Shown here in pieces: positions 23,336 to 36,788 of a DNA stretch of 64,000 nt. This stretch comes from Limanda limanda (Eukaryota; Chordata; Actinopteri; Pleuronectiformes; Pleuronectidae), in the NCBI RefSeq assembly GCF_963576545.1, contig NW_026870468.1:248001-312000 (forward strand), in the 5' to 3' direction. Under the pieces are notes generated by a model, which ran no database searches, was not told the DNA's origin, and worked only from the letters and a program-made list of their open reading frames with translations. Each line of letters starts with the position of its first letter. Position 1 is the stretch's first letter. The translations under genes and the position numbers were made by a program.

Positions 23336-24460
23336 GGAAAGTGGTTGCATCTGGACTAATTTGGGTCCTGCGGATCGATTGGTACCATCCCCGAGCTTGT
23401 ACGACCTTCGGAAGAGGTCGACCGACGAAATTCCCCCAAATCTGAGGAGATATTCTTGAATAACTTTTTTTGTGAAGGTCGGAGAGACTTGCAAGTAGGC
23501 TCTACCCCCACTAAATGGGGTTGCGCGTATCGATCAGTACCATCCTTGAGCTTCTCCGACTTTCGGAAGGGTTAGGGTTAGGGTTAGGGATGAAAGCACA
23601 TAGGAGAAAGAGATATTCTTGAATAACTTTTTTTGTGAAGGTCGGAGAGACTTGGAAAGTGGTTGCATCTGGACTAATTTGGGTCCTGCGGATCGATTGG
23701 TACCATCCCCGAGCTTGTACGACCTTCGGAAGAGGTCGACCGACGAAATTCCCCCAAATCTGAGGAGATATTCTTGAATAACTTTTTTTGTGAAGGTCGG
23801 AGAGACTTGCAAGTAGGCTCTACCCCCACTAAATGGGGTTGCGCGCATCGATCAGTACCATCCTTGAGCTTCTCCGACTTTCGGAAGGGTTAGGGTTAGG
23901 GTTAGGGATGAAAGCACATAGGAGAAAGAGATATTCTTGAATAACTTTTTTTGTGAAGGTCGGAGAGACTTGCAAGTAGGCTCTACCCCCACTAAATGGG
24001 GTAGCGCGCATCGATCGGTACCATCCTTGAGCTTCTCCGACTTTCGGAAGGGTTAGGGTTAGGGTTAGGGATGAAAGCACATAGGAGAAAGAGATATTCT
24101 TGAATAACTTTTTTTGTGAAGGTCGGAGAGACTTGCAAGTAGGCTCTACCCCCACTAAATGGGGTAGCGCACATCGATCGGTACCATCCTTGAGCTTCTC
24201 CGACTTTCGGAAGGGTTAGGGTTAGGGTTAGGGATGAAAGCACATAGGAGAAAGAGATATTCTTGAATAACTTTTTTTGTGAAGGTCGGAGAGACTTGCA
24301 AGTAGGCTCTACCCCCACTAAATGGGGTAGCGCGCATCGATCGGTACCATCCTTGAGCTTCTCCGACTTTCAGAAGGGTTAGGGTTAGGGTTAGGGATGA
24401 AAGCACATAGGAGAAAGAGATATTCTTGAATAACTTTTTTTGTGAAGGTCGGAGAGACTT
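23336..24460 (+). repeat. BABAAAA heptamer module
   Basis: 1,125 bp with the standard order, the second heptamer of HOR copy 1. The A unit starting at 23,491 reads GCGCGTATCG, a variant shared only with 31,976. Confidence 0.85.
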
Positions 24461-26547
24461 GAAAAGTGGTTGCATCTGGACTAATTTGGGTCCTGCGGAT
24501 CGATTGGTACCATCCCCGAGCTTGTACGACCTTCGGAAGAGGTCGACCGACGAAATTCCCCCAAATCTGAGGAGATATTCTTGAATAACTTTTTTTGTGA
24601 AGGTCGGAGAGACTTGCAAGTAGGCTCTACCCCCACTAAATGGGGTTGCGCGCATCGATCGGTACCATCCTTGAGCTTCTCCGACTTTCGGAAGGGTTAG
24701 GGTTAGGGTTAGGGATGAAAGCACATAGGAGAAAGAGATATTCTTGAATAACTTTTTTTGTGAAGGTCGGAGAGACTTGCAAGTAGGCTTTACCCCCACT
24801 AAATGGGGTAGCGCGCATCGATCGGTACCATCCTTGAGCTTCTCCGACTTTCGGAAGGGTTAGGGTTAGGGTTAGGGATGAAAGCACATAGGAGAAAGAG
24901 ATATTCTTGAATAACTTTTTTTGTGAAGGTCGGAGAGACTTGGAAAGTGGTTGCATCTGGACTAATTTGGGTCCTGCGGATCGATTGGTACCATCCCCGA
25001 GCTTGTACGACCTTCGGAAGAGGTCGACCGACGAAATTCCCCCAAATCTGAGGAGATATTCTTGAATAACTTTTTTTTTGAAGGTCGGAGAGACTTGCAA
25101 GTAGGCTCTACCCCCACTAAATGGGGTAGCGCGCATCGATCGGTACCATCCTTGAGCTTCTCCGACTTTCGGAAGGGTTAGGGTTAGGGTTAGGGATGAA
25201 AGCACATAGGAGAAAGAGATATTCTTGAATAACTTTTTTTGTGAAGGTCGGAGAGACTTGCAAGTAGGCTCTACCCCCACTAAATGGGGTAGCGCGCATC
25301 GATCGGTACCATCCTTGAGCTTCTCCGACTTTCGGAAGGGTTAGGGTTAGGGTTAGGGATGAAAGCACATAGGAGAAAGAGATATTCTTGAATAACTTTT
25401 TTTGTGAAGGTCGGAGAGACTTGGAAAGTGGTTGCATCTGGACTAATTTGGGTCCTGCGGATCGATTGGTACCATCCCCGAGCTTGTACGACCTTCGGAA
25501 GAGGTCGACCGACGAAATTCCCCCAAATCTGAGGAGATATTCTTGAATAACTTTTTTTGTGAAGGTCGGAGAGACTTGCAAGTAGGCTCTACCCCCACTA
25601 AATGGGGTTGCGCGCATCGATCAGTACCATCCTTGAGCTTCTCCGACTTTCGGAAGGGTTAGGGTTAGGGTTAGGGATGAAAGCACATAGGAGAAAGAGA
25701 TATTCTTGAATAACTTTTTTTGTGAAGGTCGGAGAGACTTGCAAGTAGGCTCTACCCCCACTAAATGGGGTAGCGCACATCGATCGGTACCATCCTTGAG
25801 CTTCTCCGACTTTCGGAAGGGTTAGGGTTAGGGTTAGGGATGAAAGCACATAGGAGAAAGAGATATTCTTGAATAACTTTTTTTGTGAAGGTCGGAGAGA
25901 CTTGCAAGTAGGCTCTACCCCCACTAAATGGGGTAGCGCGCATCGATCGGTACCATCCTTGAGCTTCTCCGACTTTCGGAAGGGTTAGGGTTAGGGTTAG
26001 GGATGAAAGCACATAGGAGAAAGAGATATTCTTGAATAACTTTTTTTGTGAAGGTCGGAGAGACTTGCAAGTAGGCTCTACCCCCACTAAATGGGGTAGC
26101 GCACATCGATCGGTACCATCCTTGAGCTTCTCCGACTTTCGGAAGGGTTAGGGTTAGGGTTAGGGATGAAAGCACATAGGAGAAAGAGATATTCTTGAAT
26201 AACTTTTTTTGTGAAGGTCGGAGAGACTTGCAAGTAGGCTCTACCCCCACTAAATGGGGTAGCGCGCATCGATCGGTACCATCCTTGAGCTTCTCCGACT
26301 TTCGGAAGGGTTAGGGTTAGGGTTAGGGATGAAAGCACATAGGAGAAAGAGATATTCTTGAATAACTTTTTTTGTGAAGGTCGGAGAGACTTGGAAAGTG
26401 GTTGCATCTGGACTAATTTGGGTCCTGCGGATCGATTGGTACCATCCCCGAGCTTGTACGACCTTCGGAAGAGGTCGACCGACGAAATTCCCCCAAATCT
26501 GAGGAGATATTCTTGAATAACTTTTTTTGTGAAGGTCGGAGAGACTT

Positions 26548-27823
26548 GCAAGTAGGCTCTACCCCCACTAAATGGGGTTGCGCGCATCGATCAGTACCAT
26601 CCTTGAGCTTCTCCGACTTTCGGAAGGGTTAGGGTTAGGGTTAGGGATGAAAGCACATAGGAGAAAGAGATATTCTTGAATAACTTTTTTTGTGAAGGTC
26701 GGAGAGACTTGCAAGTAGGCTCTACCCCCACTAAATGGGGTAGCGCGCATCGATCAGTACCATCCTTGAGCTTCTCCGACTTTCGGAAGGGTTAGGGTTA
26801 GGGATGAAAGCACATAGGAGAAAGAGATATTCTTGAATAACTTTTTTTGTGAAGGTCGGAGAGACTTGCAAGTAGGCTCTACCCCCACTAAATGGGGTAG
26901 CGCGCATCGATCGGTACCATCCTTGAGCTTCTCCGACTTTCGGAAGGGTTAGGGTTAGGGTTAGGGATGAAAGCACATAGGAGAAAGAGATATTCTTGAA
27001 TAACTTTTTTTGTGAAGGTCGGAGAGACTTGCAAGTAGGCTCTACCCCCACTAAATGGGGTAGCGCACATCGATCGGTACCATCCTTGAGCTTCTCCGAC
27101 TTTCGGAAGGGTTAGGGTTAGGGTTAGGGATGAAAGCACATAGGAGAAAGAGATATTCTTGAATAACTTTTTTTGTGAAGGTCGGAGAGACTTGGAAAGT
27201 GGTTGCATCTGGACTAATTTGGGTCCTGCAGATCGATTGGTACCATCCCCGAGCTTGTACGACCTTCGAAAGAGGTCGACCGACGAAATTCCCCCAAATC
27301 TGAGGAGATATTCTTGAATAACTTTTTTTGTGAAGGTCGGAGAGACTTGCAAGTAGGCTCTACCCCCACTAAATGGGGTAGCGCGCATCGATCGGTACCA
27401 TCCTTGAGCTTCTCCGACTTTCGGAAGGGTTAGGGTTAGGGATGAAAGCACATAGGAGAAAGAGATATTCTTGAATAACTTTTTTTGTGAAGGTCGGAGA
27501 GACTTGGAAAGTGGTTGCATCTGGACTAATTTGGGTCCTGCGGATCGATTGGTACCATCCCCGAGCTTGTACGACCTTCGGAAGAGGTCGACCGACGAAA
27601 TTCCCCCAAATCTGAGGAGATATTCTTGAATAACTTTTTTTGTGAAGGTCGGAGAGACTTGCAAGTAGGCTCTACCCCCACTAAATGGGGTTGCGCGCAT
27701 CGATCGGTACCATCCTTGAGCTTCTCCGACTTTCGGAAGGGTTAGGGTTAGGGTTAGGGATGAAAGCACATAGGAGAAAGAGATATTCTTGAATAACTTT
27801 TTTTGTGAAGGTCGGAGAGACTT
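26548..27823 (+). repeat. 1,276-bp octamer module, copy 3
   Basis: This is the 8,485-bp-shifted partner of the octamer at 18,063, with the same CTGCAG and TTCGAAAG markers. Confidence 0.87.
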
Positions 27824-28785
27824 GCAAGTAGGCTTTACCCCCACTAAATGGGGTAGCGCGCATCGATCGGTACCATCCTTGAGCTTCTCCGACTTTCGGA
27901 AGGGTTAGGGTTAGGGTTAGGGATGAAAGCACATAGGAGAAAGAGATATTCTTGAATAACTTTTTTTGTGAAGGTCGGAGAGACTTGGAAAGTGGTTGCA
28001 TCTGGACTAATTTGGGTCCTGCGGATCGATTGGTACCATCCCCGAGCTTGTACGACCTTCGGAAGAGGTCGACCGACGAAATTCCCCCAAATCTGAGGAG
28101 ATATTCTTGAATAACTTTTTTTGTGAAGGTCGGAGAGACTTGCAAGTAGGCTCTACCCCCACTAAATGGGGTTGCGCGCATCGATCGGTACCATCCTTGA
28201 GCTTCTCCGACTTTCGGAAGGGTTAGGGTTAGGGTTAGGGATGAAAGCACATAGGAGAAAGAGATATTCTTGAATAACTTTTTTTGTGAAGGTCGGAGAG
28301 ACTTGCAAGTAGGCTCTACCCCCACTAAATGGGGTAGCGCGCATCGATCGGTACCATTCTTGAGCTTCTCCGACTTTCGGAAGGGTTAGGGTTAGGGTTA
28401 GGGATGAAAGCACATAGGAGAAAGAGATATTCTTGAATAACTTTTTTTGTGAAGGTCGGAGAGACTTGGAAAGTGGTTGCATCTGGACTAATTTGGGTCC
28501 TGCGGATCGATTGGTACCATCCCCGAGCTTGTACGACCTTCGGAAGAGGTCGACCGACGAAATTCCCCCAAATCTGAGGAGATATTCTTGAATAACTTTT
28601 TTTGTGAAGGTCGGAGAGACTTGCAAGTAGGCTCTACCCCCACTAAATGGGGTTGCGCGCATCGATCAGTACCATCCTTGAGCTTCTCCGACTTTCGGAA
28701 GGGTTAGGGTTAGGGTTAGGGATGAAAGCACATAGGAGAAAGAGATATTCTTGAATAACTTTTTTTGTGAAGGTCGGAGAGACTT

Positions 28786-29910
28786 GGAAAGTGGTTGCAT
28801 CTGGACTAATTTGGGTCCTGCGGATCGATTGGTACCATCCCCGAGCTTGTACGACCTTCGGAAGAGGTCGACCGACGAAATTCCCCCAAATCTGAGGAGA
28901 TATTCTTGAATAACTTTTTTTGTGAAGGTCGGAGAGACTTGCAAGTAGGCTCTACCCCCACTAAATGGGGTTGCGCGCATCGATCAGTACCATCCTTGAG
29001 CTTCTCCGACTTTCGGAAGGGTTAGGGTTAGGGTTAGGGATGAAAGCACATAGGAGAAAGAGATATTCTTGAATAACTTTTTTTGTGAAGGTCGGAGAGA
29101 CTTGGAAAGTGGTTGCATCTGGACTAATTTGGGTCCTGCGGATCGATTGGTACCATCCCCGAGCTTGTACGACCTTCGGAAGAGGTCGACCGACGAAATT
29201 CCCCCAAATCTGAGGAGATATTCTTGAATAACTTTTTTTGTGAAGGTCTGAGAGACTTGCAAGTAGGCTCTACCCCCACTAAATGGGGTTGCGCGCATCG
29301 ATCAGTACCATCCTTGAGCTTCTCCGACTTTCGGAAGGGTTAGGGTTAGGGTTAGGGATGAAAGCACATAGGAGAAAGAGATATTCTTGAATAACTTTTT
29401 TTGTGAAGGTCGGAGAGACTTGCAAGTAGGCTCTACCCCCACTAAATGGGGTAGCGCGCATCGATCGGTACCATCCTTGAGCTTCTCCGACTTTCGGAAG
29501 GGTTAGGGTTAGGGTTAGGGATGAAAGCACATAGGAGAAAGAGATATTCTTGAATAACTTTTTTTGTGAAGGTCGGAGAGACTTGCAAGTAGGCTCTACC
29601 CCCACTAAATGGGGTAGCGCACATCGATCGGTACCATCCTTGAGCTTCTCCGACTTTCGGAAGGGTTAGGGTTAGGGTTAGGGATGAAAGCACATAGGAG
29701 AAAGAGATATACTTGAATAACTTTTTTTGTGAAGGTCGGAGAGACTTGCAAGTAGGCTCTACCCCCACTAAATGGGGTAGCGCGCATCGATCGGTACCAT
29801 CCTTGAGCTTCTCCGACTTTCGGAAGGGTTAGGGTTAGGGTTAGGTATGAAAGCACATAGGAGAAAGAGATATTCTTGAATAACTTTTTTTGTGAAGGTC
29901 GGAGAGACTT
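28786..29910 (+). repeat. BABAAAA heptamer module
   Basis: Partner of 20,301-21,425, carrying the same three private variants (29,249, 29,711 and 29,846). Confidence 0.85.
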
Positions 29911-30391
29911 GAAAAGTGGTTGCATCTGGACTAATTTGGGTCCTGCGGATCGATTGGTACCATCCCCGAGCTTGTACGACCTTCGGAAGAGGTCGACCGA
30001 CGAAATTCCCCCAAATCTGAGGAGATATTCTTGAATAACTTTTTTTGTGAAGGTCGGAGAGACTTGCAAGTAGGCTCTACCCCCACTAAATGGGGTTGCG
30101 CGCATCGATCGGTACCATCCTTGAGCTTCTCCGACTTTCGGAAGGGTTAGGGTTAGGGTTAGGGATGAAAGCACATAGGAGAAAGAGATATTCTTGAATA
30201 ACTTTTTTTGTGAAGGTCGGAGAGACTTGCAAGTAGGCTTTACCCCCACTAAATGGGGTAGCGCGCATCGATCAGTACCATCCTTGAGCTTCTCCGACTT
30301 TCGGAAGGGTTAGGGTTAGGGTTAGGGATGAAAGCACATAGGAGAAAGAGATATTCTTGAATAACTTTTTTTGTGAAGGTCGGAGAGACTT

Positions 30392-30701
30392 GGAAAGTGG
30401 TTGCATCTGGACTAATTTGGGTCCTGCGGATCGATTGGTACCATCCCCGAGCTTGTACGACCTTCGGAAGAGGTCGACCGACGAAATTCCCCCAAATCTG
30501 AGGAGATATTCTTGAATAACTTTTTTTGTGAAGGTCGGAGAGACTTGAAAAGTGGTTGCATCTGGACTAATTTGGGTCCTGCGGATCGATTGGTACCATC
30601 CCCGAGCTTGTACGACCTTCGGAAGAGGTCGACCGACGAAATTCCCCCAAATCTGAGGAGATATTCTTGAATAACTTTTTTTGTGAAGGTCGGAGAGACT
30701 T
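30392..30701 (+). repeat. B-B direct junction, copy 2
   Basis: Exact partner of 21,907-22,216 at +8,485: two B monomers with no A between. Confidence 0.92.
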
Positions 30702-31820
30702 GCAAGTAGGCTCTACCCCCACTAAATGGGGTTGCGCGCATCGATCGGTACCATCCTTGAGCTTCTCCGACTTTCGGAAGGGTTAGGGTTAGGGTTAGGG
30801 ATGAAAGCACATAGGAGAAAGAGATATTCTTGAATAACTTTTTTTGTGAAGGTCGGAGAGACTTGCAAGTAGGCTTTACCCCCACTAAATGGGGTAGCGC
30901 GCATCGATCAGTACCATCCTTGAGCTTCTCCGACTTTCGGAAGGGTTAGGGTTAGGGTTAGGGATGAAAGCACATAGGAGAAAGAGATATTCTTGAATAA
31001 CTTTTTTTGTGAAGGTCGGAGAGACTTGGAAAGTGGTTGCATCTGGACTAATTTGGGTCCTGCGGATCGATTGGTACCATCCCCGAGCTTGTACGACCTT
31101 CGGAAGAGGTCGACCGACGAAATTCCCCCAAATCTGAGGAGATATTCTTGAATAACTTTTTTTGTGAAGGTCGGAGAGACTTGCAAGTAGGCTCTACCCC
31201 CACTAAATGGGGTTGCGCGCATCGATCGGTACCATCCTTGAGCTTCTCCGACTTTCGGAAGGGTTAGGGTTAGGGATGAAAGCACATAGGAGAAAGAGAT
31301 ATTCTTGAATAACTTTTTTTGTGAAGGTCGGAGAGACTTGCAAGTAGGCTCTACCCCCACTAAATGGGGTAGCGCGCATCGATCGGTACCATTCTTGAGC
31401 TTCTCCGACTTTCGGAAGGGTTAGGGTTAGGGTTAGGGATGAAAGCACATAGGAGAAAGAGATATTCTTGAATAACTTTTTTTGTGAAGGTCGGAGAGAC
31501 TTGGAAAGTGGTTGCATCTGGACTAATTTGGGTCCTGCGGATCGATTGGTACCATCCCCGAGCTTGTACGACCTTCGGAAGAGGTCGACCGACGAAATTC
31601 CCCCAAATCTGAGGAGATATTCTTGAATAACTTTTTTTGTGAAGGTCGGAGAGACTTGCAAGTAGGCTCTACCCCCACTAAATGGGGTTGCGCGCATCGA
31701 TCAGTACCATCCTTGAGCTTCTCCGACTTTCGGAAGGGTTAGGGTTAGGGTTAGGGATGAAAGCACATAGGAGAAAGAGATATTCTTGAATAACTTTTTT
31801 TGTGAAGGTCGGAGAGACTT

Positions 31821-32945
31821 GGAAAGTGGTTGCATCTGGACTAATTTGGGTCCTGCGGATCGATTGGTACCATCCCCGAGCTTGTACGACCTTCGGAAGA
31901 GGTCGACCGACGAAATTCCCCCAAATCTGAGGAGATATTCTTGAATAACTTTTTTTGTGAAGGTCGGAGAGACTTGCAAGTAGGCTCTACCCCCACTAAA
32001 TGGGGTTGCGCGTATCGATCAGTACCATCCTTGAGCTTCTCCGACTTTCGGAAGGGTTAGGGTTAGGGTTAGGGATGAAAGCACATAGGAGAAAGAGATA
32101 TTCTTGAATAACTTTTTTTGTGAAGGTCGGAGAGACTTGGAAAGTGGTTGCATCTGGACTAATTTGGGTCCTGCGGATCGATTGGTACCATCCCCGAGCT
32201 TGTACGACCTTCGGAAGAGGTCGACCGACGAAATTCCCCCAAATCTGAGGAGATATTCTTGAATAACTTTTTTTGTGAAGGTCGGAGAGACTTGCAAGTA
32301 GGCTCTACCCCCACTAAATGGGGTTGCGCGCATCGATCAGTACCATCCTTGAGCTTCTCCGACTTTCGGAAGGGTTAGGGTTAGGGTTAGGGATGAAAGC
32401 ACATAGGAGAAAGAGATATTCTTGAATAACTTTTTTTGTGAAGGTCGGAGAGACTTGCAAGTAGGCTCTACCCCCACTAAATGGGGTAGCGCGCATCGAT
32501 CGGTACCATCCTTGAGCTTCTCCGACTTTCGGAAGGGTTAGGGTTAGGGTTAGGGATGAAAGCACATAGGAGAAAGAGATATTCTTGAATAACTTTTTTT
32601 GTGAAGGTCGGAGAGACTTGCAAGTAGGCTCTACCCCCACTAAATGGGGTAGCGCACATCGATCGGTACCATCCTTGAGCTTCTCCGACTTTCGGAAGGG
32701 TTAGGGTTAGGGTTAGGGATGAAAGCACATAGGAGAAAGAGATATTCTTGAATAACTTTTTTTGTGAAGGTCGGAGAGACTTGCAAGTAGGCTCTACCCC
32801 CACTAAATGGGGTAGCGCGCATCGATCGGTACCATCCTTGAGCTTCTCCGACTTTCAGAAGGGTTAGGGTTAGGGTTAGGGATGAAAGCACATAGGAGAA
32901 AGAGATATTCTTGAATAACTTTTTTTGTGAAGGTCGGAGAGACTT
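31821..32945 (+). repeat. BABAAAA heptamer module
   Basis: Partner of 23,336-24,460 at +8,485, carrying the same GCGCGTATCG and TTTCAGAAG variants. Confidence 0.85.
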
Positions 32946-33907
32946 GAAAAGTGGTTGCATCTGGACTAATTTGGGTCCTGCGGATCGATTGGTACCATCC
33001 CCGAGCTTGTACGACCTTCGGAAGAGGTCGACCGACGAAATTCCCCCAAATCTGAGGAGATATTCTTGAATAACTTTTTTTGTGAAGGTCGGAGAGACTT
33101 GCAAGTAGGCTCTACCCCCACTAAATGGGGTTGCGCGCATCGATCGGTACCATCCTTGAGCTTCTCCGACTTTCGGAAGGGTTAGGGTTAGGGTTAGGGA
33201 TGAAAGCACATAGGAGAAAGAGATATTCTTGAATAACTTTTTTTGTGAAGGTCGGAGAGACTTGCAAGTAGGCTTTACCCCCACTAAATGGGGTAGCGCG
33301 CATCGATCGGTACCATCCTTGAGCTTCTCCGACTTTCGGAAGGGTTAGGGTTAGGGTTAGGGATGAAAGCACATAGGAGAAAGAGATATTCTTGAATAAC
33401 TTTTTTTGTGAAGGTCGGAGAGACTTGGAAAGTGGTTGCATCTGGACTAATTTGGGTCCTGCGGATCGATTGGTACCATCCCCGAGCTTGTACGACCTTC
33501 GGAAGAGGTCGACCGACGAAATTCCCCCAAATCTGAGGAGATATTCTTGAATAACTTTTTTTTTGAAGGTCGGAGAGACTTGCAAGTAGGCTCTACCCCC
33601 ACTAAATGGGGTAGCGCGCATCGATCGGTACCATCCTTGAGCTTCTCCGACTTTCGGAAGGGTTAGGGTTAGGGTTAGGGATGAAAGCACATAGGAGAAA
33701 GAGATATTCTTGAATAACTTTTTTTGTGAAGGTCGGAGAGACTTGCAAGTAGGCTCTACCCCCACTAAATGGGGTAGCGCGCATCGATCGGTACCATCCT
33801 TGAGCTTCTCCGACTTTCGGAAGGGTTAGGGTTAGGGTTAGGGATGAAAGCACATAGGAGAAAGAGATATTCTTGAATAACTTTTTTTGTGAAGGTCGGA
33901 GAGACTT

Positions 33908-36788
33908 GGAAAGTGGTTGCATCTGGACTAATTTGGGTCCTGCGGATCGATTGGTACCATCCCCGAGCTTGTACGACCTTCGGAAGAGGTCGACCGACGA
34001 AATTCCCCCAAATCTGAGGAGATATTCTTGAATAACTTTTTTTTTGAAGGTCGGAGAGACTTGCAAGTAGGCTCTACCCCCACTAAATGGGGTTGCGCGC
34101 ATCGATCAGTACCATCCTTGAGCTTCTCCGACTTTCGGAAGGGTTAGGGTTAGGGTTAGGGATGAAAGCACATAGGAGAAAGAGATATTCTTGAATAACT
34201 TTTTTTGTGAAGGTCGGAGAGACTTGGAAAGTGGTTGCATCTGGACTAATTTGGGTCCTGCGGATCGATTGGTACCATCCCCGAGCTTGTACGACCTTCG
34301 GAAGAGGTCGACCGACGAAATTCCCCCAAATCTGAGGAGATATTCTTGAATAACTTTTTTTGTGAAGGTCGGAGAGACTTGCAAGTAGGCTCTACCCCCA
34401 CTAAATGGGGTTGCGCGCATCGATCAGTACCATCCTTGAGCTTCTCCGACTTTCGGAAGGGTTAGGGTTAGGGTTAGGGATGAAAGCACATAGGAGAAAG
34501 AGATATTCTTGAATAACTTTTTTTGTGAAGGTCGGAGAGACTTGGAAAGTGGTTGCATCTGGACTAATTTGGGTCCTGCGGATCGATTGGTACCATCCCC
34601 GAGCTTGTACGACCTTCGGAAGAGGTCGACCGACGAAATTCCCCCAAATCTGAGGAGATATTCTTGAATAACTTTTTTTGTGAAGGTCGGAGAGACTTGC
34701 AAGTAGGCTCTACCCCCACTAAATGGTGTTGCGCGCATTGATCAGTACCATCCTTGAGCTTCTCCGACTTTCGGAAGGGTTAGGGTTAGGGATGAAAGCA
34801 CATAGGAGAAAGAGATATTCTTGAATAACTTTTTTTGTGAAGGTCGGAGAGACTTGCAAGTAGGCTCTACCCCCACTAAATGGGGTAGCGCGCATCGATC
34901 GGTACCATCCTTGAGCTTCTCCGACTTTCGGAAGGGTTAGGGTTAGGGTTAGGGATGAAAGCACATAGGAGAAAGAGATATTCTTGAATAACTTTTTTTG
35001 TGAAGGTCGGAGAGACTTGCAAGTAGGCTCTACCCCCACTAAATGGGGTAGCGCGCATCGATCGGTACCATCTTTGAGCTTCTCCGACTTTCGGAAGGGT
35101 TAGGGTTAGGGTTAGGGATGAAAGCACATAGGAGAAAGAGATATTCTTGAATAACTTTTTTTGTGAAGGTCGGAGAGACTTGCAAGTAGGCTCTACCCCC
35201 ACTAAATGGGGTAGCGCGCATCGATCGGTACCATCTTTGAGCTTCTCCGACTTTCGGAAGGGTTAGGGTTAGGGTTAGGGATGAAAGCACATAGGAGAAA
35301 GAGATATTCTTGAATAACTTTTTTTGTGAAGGTCGGAGAGACTTGAAAAGTGGTTGCATCTGGACTAATTTGGGTCCTGCGGATCGATTGGTACCATCCC
35401 CGAGCTTGTACGACCTTCGGAAGAGGTCGACCGACGAAATTCCCCCAAATCTGAGGAGATATTCTTGAATAACTTTTTTTGTGAAGGTCGGAGAGACTTG
35501 CAAGTAGGCTCTACCCCCACTAAATGGGGTTGCGCGCATCGATCAGTACCATCCTTGAGCTTCTCCGACTTTCGGAAGGGTTAGGGTTAGGGTTAGGGAT
35601 GAAAGCACATAGGAGAAAGAGATATTCTTGAATAACTTTTTTTGTGAAGGTCGGAGAGACTTGCAAGTAGGCTCTACCCCCACTAAATGGGGTAGCGCGC
35701 ATCGATCGGTACCATCCTTGAGCTTCTCCGACTTTCGGAAGGGTTAGGGTTAGGGTTAGGGATGAAAGCACATAGGAGAAAGAGATATTCTTGAATAACT
35801 TTTTTTGTGAAGGTCGGAGAGACTTGCAAGTAGGCTCTACCCCCACTAAATGGGGTAGCACGCATCGATCGGTACCATCCTTGAGCTTCTCCGACTTTCG
35901 GAAAGGGTTAGGGTTAGGGTTAGGGATGAAAGCACATAGGAGAAAGAGATATTCTTGAATAACTTTTTTTGTGAAGGTCGGAGAGACTTGCAAGTAGGCT
36001 CTACCCCCACTAAATGGGGTAGCGCGCATCGATCGGTACCATCCTTGAGCTTCTCCGACTTTCGGAAGGGTTAGGGTTAGGGTTAGGGATGAAAGCACAT
36101 AGGAGAAAGAGATATTCTTGAATAACTTTTTTTGTGAAGGTCGGAGAGACTTGAAAAGTGGTTGCATCTGGACTAATTTGGGTCCTGCGGATCGATTGGT
36201 ACCATCCCCGAGCTTGTACGACCTTCGGAAGAGGTCGACCGACGAAATTCCCCCAAATCTGAGGAGATATTCTTGAATAACTTTTTTTGTGAAGGTCGGA
36301 GAGACTTGCAAGTAGGCTCTACCCCCACTAAATGGGGTTGCGCGCATCGATCGGTACCATCCTTGAGCTTCTCCGACTTTCGGAAGGGTTAGGGTTAGGG
36401 TTAGGGATGAAAGCACATAGGAGAAAGAGATATTCTTGAATAACTTTTTTTGTGAAGGTCGGAGAGACTTGCAAGTAGGCTTTACCCCCACTAAATGGGG
36501 TAGCGCGCATCGATCGGTACCATTTTTGAGCTTCTCCGACTTTCGGAAGGGTTAGGGTTAGGGTTAGGGATGAAAGCACATAGGAGAAAGAGATATTCTT
36601 GAATAACTTTTTTTGTGAAGGTCGGAGAGACTTGAAAAGTGGTTGCATCTGGACTAATTTGGGTCCTGCGGATCGATTGGTACCATCCCCGAGCTTGTAC
36701 GACCTTCGGAAGAGGTCGACCGACGAAATTCCCCCAAATCTGAGGAGATATTCTTGAATAACTTTTTTTGTGAAGGTCGGAGAGACTT
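33908..36788 (+). repeat. Mixed stretch right of the 8,485-bp HOR
   Basis: Monomer order from 33,908 is B A B A B A(157) A A A B A A A(164) A B A A B. The first B carries a T9 run (34,037-34,045) that copy 1 lacks at this place. It matches the T9 of the B one trimer (481 bp) upstream at 33,556-33,564. The A(157) at 34,699 has GGTGTTGCG. The A units at 35,019 and 35,182 share CCATCTTTG (35,073 and 35,236), a one-monomer duplication. Another A has CCATTTTTG near 36,525. Confidence 0.8.
35826..35989 (+). repeat. Monomer A with 1-bp insertion (164 bp)
   Basis: CGGAAGGG reads CGGAAAGGG just before the telomeric tract (near 35,903). It is the only 164-bp monomer in the window. Nearby GCACGC replaces GCGCGC. 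Confidence 0.85.

Larger units (their letters stand above)
16938..25422 (+). repeat. 8,485-bp higher-order repeat, copy 1
   Basis: This copy has 53 monomers (36 A, 17 B). It contains one octamer (18,063), two BABAAAA heptamers (20,301 and 23,336) and one B-B junction (21,907). Rare variants with an exact partner 8,485 bp downstream include GTCTGAG (20,764), GATATACTTG (21,226), TTAGGTATG (21,361), GCGCGTATCG (about 23,528), TTTCAGAAG (about 24,371) and a T9 run (25,078). Confidence 0.93.
25423..33907 (+). repeat. 8,485-bp higher-order repeat, copy 2
   Basis: The order of 53 monomers and every rare variant checked are those of copy 1. The alignable stretch is about 16,875-25,740 against 25,360-34,225. 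The one substitution I noticed is at 25,559/34,044. To the left the copies diverge by one TTAGGG, since the A before copy 1 is 157 bp and the A before copy 2 is 163 bp. To the right an A (25,741) faces a B (34,226). This is either a very recent duplication or an assembly duplication. Confidence 0.92.
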
